Below are positions 8,757 to 13,869 of a stretch of DNA of 16,959 bases, piece by piece; position 1 is the first letter of the stretch, and the number at the start of each line of letters is the position of its first letter. Both the position numbers and the translations under genes were made by a program. Source of the stretch: Actinomycetes bacterium (GTDB lineage Bacteria; Actinomycetota; Actinomycetes; Mycobacteriales; Mycobacteriaceae); contig JAEWRC010000053.1 in the NCBI GenBank assembly GCA_023460175.1, positions 1 to 16,959 on the forward strand, in the 5' to 3' direction. The notes beneath the pieces are model-generated. The model saw nothing but the letters and a program-made list of their open reading frames with translations, ran no database searches and was not told where the DNA came from.

Positions 8757-8785
8757 AAGTTAGCATTGCATAAGCTAACTGTCGA
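8757..8785 (-). promoter_or_regulatory. Predicted eccA3 operon promoter
   Basis: On the minus strand, TCGACA (8785-8780) matches the -35 consensus TTGACA at five of six positions. It is followed after exactly 17 nt by TAACTT (8762-8757), which fits the mycobacterial -10 pattern TAnnnT. Transcription would start near 8750, leaving a leader of about 50 nt before GTG 8697. The iron box occupies the spacer. Confidence 0.6.
8758..8780. promoter_or_regulatory. IdeR-like iron box controlling ESX-3
   Basis: Perfect 7-bp arms AGTTAGC and GCTAACT flank a 9-bp centre. Read on the minus strand, the 19-bp core at 8778-8760 is TTAGCTTATGCAATGCTAA, which matches the IdeR consensus TTAGGTTAGGCTAACCTAA at 14 of 19 positions. 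It lies between the predicted -35 and -10 and covers most of the -10, the expected position for an iron-dependent repressor. IdeR control of ESX-3 is established in M. tuberculosis and M. smegmatis. The assignment here is by consensus match. Confidence 0.8.
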
Positions 8786-8832
8786 GATGTTCGGTCCGGT
8801 GAGATGAGGGCGTGTGCATATGCCGCACAACG

Positions 8833-8876
8833 CCCTGACCTGCAGGTTCGCCGAACCCCTCAGGCCCGGGTCAGGG
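8833..8876. terminator. Nested GC-rich hairpin between the oxygenase gene and eccA3
   Basis: An outer perfect 8-bp stem CCCTGACC (8833-8840) pairs with GGTCAGGG (8869-8876). Nested inside is GGTTC-GCC-GAACC (8845-8857). There is no U-tract on either strand. The hairpin lies 69 bp downstream of the DUF2236 stop codon and about 48 bp upstream of the eccA3 -35, so it is best read as a tract-less terminator insulating eccA3 from upstream transcription. The rest of the 247-bp gap at 8698-8944 holds the eccA3 control elements described separately. Confidence 0.5.
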
Positions 8877-8944
8877 TATGTGGCCAGGACCACAGGCGCA
8901 AGTTCGCCCAAAGTCTCCCGACGTGGGAATTGAGCTGCGGAACG

Positions 8945-9823
8945 TCAGACCAGCGGCTTGCCGGCGCGCACCCGGCGGTCCAGGTCTTTGAGCAGCACAT
9001 TGAACGGGAACTGCCGCAGGAATCCGGGCAGCAGGTTGTTGACCGTGCGCAGCACGGCCATCAGGCGGTCGAAGCGGCGCTGATGTTTCGCGTCCCAGGG
9101 CAGCCGCATCTCGTCGCGGAAACGCTGCGGCAGGAAGCCCGTGGTGATCAGCAGCCACAGCGCCTCGTGGCGCTTCTGCAGGAAGGCGGGCATCCTCACG
9201 CCGCGCAGCCGGTTGGCCGCGATCGGATACAGGTACTCCCGCACGGCGTCGTCGATGTGGACCTTCTCCAGCGACTCCTGCCAGTACTGCTCGAAGGCGG
9301 CGCGGTCGGCCGGCCACATCTGTTCGGGCACCTGCAGCGTGGTCGCCAGGGGCATGCCGTCGGCGTAGTGCCGGTCGGCGGTCTGTTCGTCCATCTCCCC
9401 GATGAACGTGCGGTAGATGTCGACGCCACCCTTGTACAGGCAGGCCCCGACCCACAGCTGCAGGTCCTTGTCGAAGGCGTTGTATTTGACCGGGCTCTTG
9501 CTTTCCTCATTCGAGTAGACCTGCGCGTGCGCGCCGTTGACCGCGCGGCGGAACGCGGCCTTCTGCTCGTCGGAGCCGCGGCTGGCCACCGCCAGGTAGG
9601 TGAAGGTGGTCCGCGCCCGCTTGATGGGATGCCGGTCCACCCGGCCGCTCTCGACGCGGCTTTCCATGACGCCGTACCCCACCCCGGGCAGCGCCAGCTG
9701 CATGATCACATTGGCAGGTCCGGCCAGCAGCGCGACGCCCATCAGGCCGTCGTCGATGCTGGCCCCTCGGCCCAGCACCGATCCGCGGCGCACCGGCGCG
9801 GGACTTACTTCACTGATCGTCAT
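8945..9823 (-). CDS. DUF2236 / MpaB-type oxygenase family protein
   Basis: A 292-residue protein of the DUF2236 family, which includes fungal MpaB and bacterial latex-clearing proteins (Lcp, heme b oxygenases). No signal peptide is seen, so it should be cytoplasmic. The helical core holds NGAHAQV, with His99 at the position of the family's conserved, probable heme-ligating histidine. It is preceded by Arg-rich RHPIKRARTT and followed by DLQLWVGAC, a typical block of the family. I chose ATG 9823 (MTISEVSP). A TTG nine codons upstream at 9850 is possible, but it would place the start inside the divergent dyad. It corresponds by position to what I recall as M. tuberculosis Rv0276. It is transcribed divergently from the adjacent TetR gene, which suggests control by that repressor. 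The substrate is unknown, and heme binding is inferred from the family. Confidence 0.85.
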   Translation of the reverse strand: MTISEVSPAPVRRGSVLGRGASIDDGLMGVALLAGPANVIMQLALPGVGYGVMESRVESGRVDRHPIKRARTTFTYLAVASRGSDEQKAAFRRAVNGAHAQVYSNEESKSPVKYNAFDKDLQLWVGACLYKGGVDIYRTFIGEMDEQTADRHYADGMPLATTLQVPEQMWPADRAAFEQYWQESLEKVHIDDAVREYLYPIAANRLRGVRMPAFLQKRHEALWLLITTGFLPQRFRDEMRLPWDAKHQRRFDRLMAVLRTVNNLLPGFLRQFPFNVLLKDLDRRVRAGKPLV

Positions 9824-9846
9824 GGTCCACCCGTCGACTAAATGTG

Positions 9847-9857
9847 ACAACAGTTGT
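9847..9857. promoter_or_regulatory. Candidate TetR operator in the DUF2236/TetR-1 divergent gap
   Basis: ACAAC-A-GTTGT is a perfect 5-bp inverted repeat with a one-base centre, lying in the 80-bp gap (9824-9903) between divergently transcribed genes. Its position fits self-repression by TetR-1 together with control of the oxygenase gene. The arms are short, so the call rests mainly on location. I could not settle on a -35/-10 pair in this gap for either gene. Confidence 0.4.
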
Positions 9858-9903
9858 TTCCTGATATTGCCCGAGCCGTCGATTCAGTGTCAAGATGGGT
9901 GGC

Positions 9904-10518
9904 ATGGCTCGCCCGTACCGCGGGGTCGACGCCTCCGAGCGGCTCGCGCAGCGTCGGCAGCGCTTTCTGGACGCAGGTCTGGAATTGCTCGGCGGCCAGA
10001 CCGACCCCGATCAACTCACCGTTCGGGCCATCTGCGCGCAATCGGGCCTGACGGTGCGCTACTTCTACGAGAGCTTCACCGACAAGGAAGCCTTCGTCGA
10101 GGCCGTCTTCGACACCGTCACCGCGCAGTTGGCGACCACCACCCAGGCCGCCGTCGCGACCGCCTCGCCCACCGACCAGAACCGGGCGGGCATCACGAAC
10201 CTGATCCGCACCATCTCCGACGACGCCCGGGTGGGCCGGCTGCTGTTCAGCAAGCAATTGTCCAACGCGACGCTGCTGCGGCTGCGGCTCAAGCACCAGG
10301 GGCTGTTCATCGCGCTGGCCGGCCGCCACATCCAGGACGCGCTGCACGTGGGCGGTAGCAATCGACTGGCCGGCACCACGCACTTCGTGCTGGGCGGTTT
10401 GCAGCAGGCCATCAGCGCGTGGCTGGCCGGTGAGGTGAGGCTCGGCGTCGACCAGTTCGTGGACCTGCTGGTCGACATCCTCGCCGACCTCAACGACCCC
10501 GGCCTGTTCCGCGGCTAA
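9904..10518 (+). CDS. TetR-family transcriptional regulator (TetR-1)
   Basis: A 204-residue TetR-type repressor. The N-terminal helix-turn-helix covers about residues 38-58 (LTVRAICAQSGLTVRYFYES), followed by the family's typical FTDKEAFVEAVF. The remaining roughly 130 residues form a helical ligand-binding domain without recognised motifs. ATG 9904 gives MARPYRGVDA, a common opening for this type. ATG 9895 is in frame and adds three residues (MGG), and neither has a clear ribosome binding site. It is divergent from the DUF2236 oxygenase gene and converges with the VOC gene, with which it shares stop-codon bases (10515-10518). By position it corresponds to what I recall as M. tuberculosis Rv0275c. 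The likely targets are its own promoter and the oxygenase gene; the ligand is unknown. Confidence 0.9.
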   Translation: MARPYRGVDASERLAQRRQRFLDAGLELLGGQTDPDQLTVRAICAQSGLTVRYFYESFTDKEAFVEAVFDTVTAQLATTTQAAVATASPTDQNRAGITNLIRTISDDARVGRLLFSKQLSNATLLRLRLKHQGLFIALAGRHIQDALHVGGSNRLAGTTHFVLGGLQQAISAWLAGEVRLGVDQFVDLLVDILADLNDPGLFRG

Positions 10519-11087
10519 GGCGCCGGCACCCGGCGGTCGGCTTCCGTCTTGGGCACCGTGGTGGTGTCAGAAGCCTCGAATTGTCGAGTCCAGCAGGCGA
10601 ATTCGAGGGTGATGCCGTCCGGGTCGGTGAAGTAGAAGGACCGCACGTAGACGCCGGGGTGCAGTTCGCGGGCCACCTGCCATTCGCTCTCGTCGTGGTT
10701 GAGCACCGGCCCCACCCGCACGCCCTTGTCCTTGAGCTTGCGCCGGTAGTCGTCGAACTTCTCCTCCGGCACGTGGAAGGCCAGGTGGTTCATGGTGCTC
10801 ACCGCGCTGACGATTTCGCCGAGGCCGGGCAGCGCATCCGGCGAGGAGACGCCGGGCACCCGGTCGGGAGCCTCGGCGAACCAGAAGAACGCCACGCAGG
10901 ACCCGCCGCCGGCGTCGAAGAAGAAGTGCTGCCCCATCCCGCCGGGCAGATCCAGCGACTTGATGAGCGGCATGCCCAGCACGCCGGAGTAGAAGTCCAC
11001 GGTGCGTGCCATGTCGGCGCAGACCAGGGCGGTGTGGTGGATGCCGCCCAGGTCGAACTCGGTGTTGGTGTTGTGCGGCTTGATCAT
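10515..11087 (-). CDS. VOC-superfamily (glyoxalase/dioxygenase-fold) protein
   Basis: A 190-residue vicinal-oxygen-chelate protein with two beta-alpha-beta-beta-beta modules. The first opens GIHHTALVCADMARTVDFYSG; the second contains NHLAFHVPEE and ends YFTDPDGITLEFACW. Likely metal ligands are His17 or His18, His101 or His105, and Glu162, the usual two-His-one-Glu arrangement. Such proteins act as extradiol dioxygenases, glyoxalases, epimerases or resistance proteins, and the sequence alone does not choose among these. ATG 11087 has no ribosome binding site, but a -10 element sits 6 nt before it, so the mRNA may be leaderless. The gene is divergent from TetR-2, whose probable operator covers its promoter, so it is likely a TetR-2 target. 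It matches what I recall as M. tuberculosis Rv0274 in position and size. Confidence 0.87.
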   Translation of the reverse strand: MIKPHNTNTEFDLGGIHHTALVCADMARTVDFYSGVLGMPLIKSLDLPGGMGQHFFFDAGGGSCVAFFWFAEAPDRVPGVSSPDALPGLGEIVSAVSTMNHLAFHVPEEKFDDYRRKLKDKGVRVGPVLNHDESEWQVARELHPGVYVRSFYFTDPDGITLEFACWTRQFEASDTTTVPKTEADRRVPAP

Positions 11088-11088
11088 A

Positions 11089-11114
11089 AACTGAATGTAA
11101 CATCAGGTTCAGTT
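11089..11114. promoter_or_regulatory. Probable TetR-2 operator between the VOC and TetR-2 genes
   Basis: Perfect 7-bp arms AACTGAA (11089-11095) and TTCAGTT (11108-11114) flank 12 bp. A second, imperfect dyad with CTGA...TCAG ends lies inside. The element covers the VOC -10 and part of its -35/-10 spacer and lies 31 bp before the TetR-2 start, so one repressor could silence both directions. Confidence 0.6.
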
Positions 11115-11122
11115 GCGCCCAA
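11094..11122 (-). promoter_or_regulatory. Predicted leaderless promoter of the VOC gene
   Basis: On the minus strand, TTGGGC (11122-11117), a 17-nt spacer and TACATT (11099-11094) fit the mycobacterial -35 and TAnnnT -10 patterns. The -10 ends 6 nt before ATG 11087, so transcription would begin at the A of the start codon. This explains the missing ribosome binding site. Confidence 0.5.
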
Positions 11123-11144
11123 GAGATCAGCGAGGAACATTTCG

Positions 11145-11765
11145 GTGACCCAACCGACCCAACCGACCCGACGGGGTAGGGCGACCCAGGCCGCCATCGA
11201 CGCGGCGGCCCGCGCGGTGATCGCGCGCAAGGGCGTACTGGCCGCCACCGTGGCCGACATCGCGGCCGAGGCCGGCCGGTCGACGGCGTCGTTCTACAAC
11301 TATTACGACTCCAAGGAGGCGATGGTCCGGGTCTGGGCGCAGCGCTTCCGCGACGAGGCGACCGACCGCGCCCAGGGCGCCACCCGGCACGGCCTGACCG
11401 ACGCCGACCGCGTGCACGAGGCCGCGGCCGCGCACTGGTACACCTACCGGCACCGCCTCGCCGAGATGGTCGGCGTCTCGCAACTCGCCATGGTGAACGA
11501 CGACTTCGCCCACTACTGGGAGCAAATGTGCGCCGTCCCCACCGAATACATCACCGACATGGTGATCCGCGCGCAACAGCAGGGCTACTGCCCCGACGAC
11601 GAACCCCGCCTGCTGGCCCAGGCCATCGTGTCGATGCTCAATCAGTTCTGCTATCTGCAACTGGCCGGCCGCTCCGGCGGGCACGAGGGGGACGTCGACG
11701 ACGAGGCCTGCATCCGCACGCTGTCCCACATCTTCTACCGCGCGATCTTCAGCAAGGAGCCCTGA
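11145..11765 (+). CDS. TetR-family transcriptional regulator (TetR-2)
   Basis: A 206-residue TetR-type repressor, unlike TetR-1 outside the DNA-binding domain. The helix-turn-helix spans about residues 34-54 (AATVADIAAEAGRSTASFYNY), followed by YDSKEAMVRVWAQRF. The start is GTG 11145, supported by GAGGA 8 nt upstream; the frame is open further upstream, but that stretch is antisense to the VOC gene and is not protein-like for this family. The N-terminus has a short TQPTQPT repeat encoded by a tandem 9-bp unit. The stop overlaps the hydrolase ATG (TGATG), so the regulator and the hydrolase are co-translated. By position it corresponds to what I recall as M. tuberculosis Rv0273c. It probably represses itself, the downstream hydrolase operon and the divergent VOC gene through the dyad at 11089-11114. 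Confidence 0.9.
   Translation: MTQPTQPTRRGRATQAAIDAAARAVIARKGVLAATVADIAAEAGRSTASFYNYYDSKEAMVRVWAQRFRDEATDRAQGATRHGLTDADRVHEAAAAHWYTYRHRLAEMVGVSQLAMVNDDFAHYWEQMCAVPTEYITDMVIRAQQQGYCPDDEPRLLAQAIVSMLNQFCYLQLAGRSGGHEGDVDDEACIRTLSHIFYRAIFSKEP
11148..11165 (+). repeat. Tandem 9-bp repeat at the TetR-2 N-terminus
   Basis: Two exact copies of ACCCAACCG stand directly after the GTG start, followed by a third degenerate copy ACCCGACGG. They encode the TQPTQPT stretch. The unit is a multiple of three, so copy-number change would alter length without a frameshift. Confidence 0.6.
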
Positions 11766-12850
11766 TGACCACCGAGATCGTTCGCAAGTTCATCGGCATG
11801 GACTCGCCGACCGGCGGGCGCGCGGGCGCCGGCGGGCATCCCTGCCAGGGCCTCTATCACCACGCCGCCGGTCAGCGCCCCCGCGTCGCGATGATCGCCA
11901 CGCACTATCAGATCGACTTCTCCGAGCACTATCTCGCCGAGTACATGGCCGCCCGCGGCATCGGATTCCTCGGCTGGAACACCCGCTTCCGGGGCTTCGA
12001 GAGCAGCTTCGTACTGGACCACGCGCTGGTGGACATCGGCGTCGGGGTGCGCTGGTTGCGCGAGGTGGCCGGCGTGGAAACCATTGTGCTGCTCGGCAAT
12101 TCCGGCGGCGGCTCGCTGATGGCCGCCTACCAGGCCCACGCCGTCGACGGTGCGGGCCGGGCCGAGTTGCTCACCGCCGACGGCTACGTCGCCAGCGCCG
12201 CGCACCCGGGCCGGCCCGACGTGCTGACGGCGTGGATGGACGGCGCCGTCGTCGACGAGAACGACCCGGTGGCCACCGATCCGGAACTGGACCTGTTCGA
12301 CGAGCGCAACGGCCCGCCGTTCTCCGACGAATTCGTGGCCCGCTACCGGCGCGCACAGATCGCCCGCAACGAGGCCATCACCGACTGGGCCGAGGCCGAG
12401 TTGCAGCGCGTGCGCGCCGCGGGCTTCTCCGACCGGCCCTTCACGGTGTGCCGCACCTGGGCCGACCCGCGGATGGTCGATCCGACCATCGAGCCCACCA
12501 AGCGCACCCCGAACCTCTGCTACGCCGGTGAACCGCGCCGCGCCAACCGCTCCACCCGCGGCATCGCCGCGGCCACCACGCTGCGCAACTGGCTGGGCAT
12601 GTGGAGCCTGCGGCACGCCCAGACCCGCGCCGAACCGCACCTGGCCCGCATCCAGAGCCCGGCCCTGGTGATCAACGCCGAACAGGACACCGGGGTCTTC
12701 CCGTCGGACGCCGCGCGCATCCACGACGCGCTGGCCAGCACCGACAAGTCCCGCGTCGACATCGACACCGACCACTACTTCACGACCCCCGGTGCCCGCC
12801 ACGAGCAGGCGGATACGATCGCGGCATGGATCAGGAAACGATGGGCCTGA
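11765..12850 (+). CDS. Alpha/beta-hydrolase fold protein
   Basis: A 361-residue alpha/beta hydrolase. The nucleophile elbow is GNSGGGS with Ser113. The probable acid is Asp308 in NAEQDTGV and the probable catalytic histidine is His337 in DTDHYF, giving a complete triad in the right order. An insertion of about 150 residues between the elbow and the acid forms the lid, so the substrate is probably more than a simple ester. No signal peptide is seen. ATG 11765 overlaps the TetR-2 stop and has AAGGAG 5 nt upstream inside that gene. The 3' end overlaps the dehydrogenase start, so three genes form one transcript. The size and position fit what I recall as M. tuberculosis Rv0272c (about 377 residues). 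Candidate activities are ester or thioester hydrolysis of an acyl compound later handled by the acyl-CoA dehydrogenase; this is inference. Confidence 0.88.
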   Translation: MTTEIVRKFIGMDSPTGGRAGAGGHPCQGLYHHAAGQRPRVAMIATHYQIDFSEHYLAEYMAARGIGFLGWNTRFRGFESSFVLDHALVDIGVGVRWLREVAGVETIVLLGNSGGGSLMAAYQAHAVDGAGRAELLTADGYVASAAHPGRPDVLTAWMDGAVVDENDPVATDPELDLFDERNGPPFSDEFVARYRRAQIARNEAITDWAEAELQRVRAAGFSDRPFTVCRTWADPRMVDPTIEPTKRTPNLCYAGEPRRANRSTRGIAAATTLRNWLGMWSLRHAQTRAEPHLARIQSPALVINAEQDTGVFPSDAARIHDALASTDKSRVDIDTDHYFTTPGARHEQADTIAAWIRKRWA

Positions 12851-13800
12851 GGGTCCTCGCGCACTTCAAGCCGGGCGACCGGGCGACCGAACGAATCGCC
12901 GCCGAGTCCGACTGGCTCGACGTCCGCTGGGTGGCCGAGGACGACGACGAGGCCTTCTACCGCGAGTTGCCCGAGGCCGAGGTCCTCTGGCACGTCCTGC
13001 GCCCGGTGTCGGGGTCCGACCTGGAGAAGGCCCCCAAGCTCAAGCTGATCCACAAGCTGGGCACCGGCGTGAACACCATCGATGTCGAGACCGCCGCCAA
13101 GCGCGGCGTCGTCGTGGCGAACATCCCGGGCGCCAACGCCGCGTCGGTGGCCGAGTGCACTGTGATGCTGATGCTCGCGGCGCTGCGCCGGCTGCCCGAG
13201 TTGGATAAGGCCACCCGCGCCGGGACGGGCTGGCCCAACGACCCGAGCCTGGGCGACCGCGTCCGCGATCTCGGGAGCTGCACCGTCGGGCTCGTCGGCT
13301 TCGGCAGCATCGGTAAACGCGTCGAGCAGATCGTGCGCTCGATGGGCACCCAGGTCCTGCACACCTCGACCAAGCGCGACGAGCACAGCGTCAGCTGGGT
13401 GCCGCTGGACGACCTGCTGGCCAAGAGCGACATCGTCTCCATCCACGCGCCGCTGACGGATGCGACCGCCGGTCTGATCGACGCCGAGAAGCTGGCGAAG
13501 ATGAAGCCGGGCGCCATCCTGATCAACACCGCGCGCGGCGGCATCGTCGACCAGGAGGCGCTGGTGTCGGCGCTGCAGTCCGGTCAGCTGGGCGCCGCCG
13601 GCCTCGACGTCTACGCCGAGGAACCGGTGCCGGCCGACAACCCGCTGCTCGGCCTGGACAACGTGCTGCTGATGCCGCACGTCAGCTGGTACACCGCCGA
13701 CACGCTGGACCGCTACCTCGATGCGGCGCTGCAGAACTGCCGGCGCCTGCGCGATGGGCAGGCCCCCTACTTCGTGGTCAACGACGCCGAGCCCGCCTGA
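12826..13800 (+). CDS. D-isomer-specific 2-hydroxyacid dehydrogenase family protein
   Basis: A 324-residue NAD(P)-dependent 2-hydroxyacid dehydrogenase of the PGDH/glyoxylate-reductase type. The substrate-domain block KLIHKLGTGVNTID is followed by the Rossmann motif GLVGFGSIG (155-163). The catalytic residues are all in their usual settings: Arg237 in NTARGG, Glu266 in DVYAEEP and His285 in MPHVSWYT. Strand beta-2 ends VLHTSTKR (177-184), where NAD-specific members carry an Asp; Thr/Ser followed by Lys-Arg points to NADP preference. The C-terminus lacks an ACT domain, so this is not serine-pathway SerA. ATG 12826 overlaps the hydrolase by 25 nt. ATG 12841 (MGLRV) is an alternative with AGGA 4 nt upstream and would give 319 residues. 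I do not recall an equivalent gene between Rv0272c and fadE6 in M. tuberculosis. The substrate is unknown. Confidence 0.9.
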   Translation: MDQETMGLRVLAHFKPGDRATERIAAESDWLDVRWVAEDDDEAFYRELPEAEVLWHVLRPVSGSDLEKAPKLKLIHKLGTGVNTIDVETAAKRGVVVANIPGANAASVAECTVMLMLAALRRLPELDKATRAGTGWPNDPSLGDRVRDLGSCTVGLVGFGSIGKRVEQIVRSMGTQVLHTSTKRDEHSVSWVPLDDLLAKSDIVSIHAPLTDATAGLIDAEKLAKMKPGAILINTARGGIVDQEALVSALQSGQLGAAGLDVYAEEPVPADNPLLGLDNVLLMPHVSWYTADTLDRYLDAALQNCRRLRDGQAPYFVVNDAEPA

Positions 13801-13869
13801 CCCACCGGGAACTGACTGCCGAGTAGGCTCGTCGCCAACCCACTGGTTATTGGAGGGAAGGGCGAGGCG
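13801..13869 (+). promoter_or_regulatory. Leader of the fadE6-like gene with weak -10 and strong ribosome binding site
   Basis: The 69-bp gap holds TAGGCT (13824-13829), which fits the mycobacterial TAnnnT -10, but no convincing -35. A purine run GGAGGGAAGGG (13852-13862) ends 7 nt before ATG 13870. The gap suggests that the acyl-CoA dehydrogenase gene may have its own promoter as well as read-through from the TetR-2 operon. Confidence 0.35.

Noticed and set aside
8816..8823. GCATATGC palindrome upstream of the iron box
   Set aside because: Eight-base palindromes are expected by chance at this length, and nothing else marks the site.
8720..8911. Short minus-strand frame of 63 codons upstream of eccA3, a possible leader peptide
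   Set aside because: It runs through the hairpin, the iron box and the -10, so most of it lies upstream of the predicted transcript start. No ribosome binding site or protein-like pattern is seen.
10581..11144. N-terminal extension of TetR-2 across the VOC gene
   Set aside because: The extra 188 codons are antisense to the VOC gene. The GTG at 11145 has a good ribosome binding site and gives the normal TetR length.
11528..11764. N-terminal extension of the alpha/beta hydrolase inside TetR-2
   Set aside because: The extension is an out-of-frame reading of TetR-2. The ATG at 11765 has AAGGAG upstream and the usual coupled arrangement.
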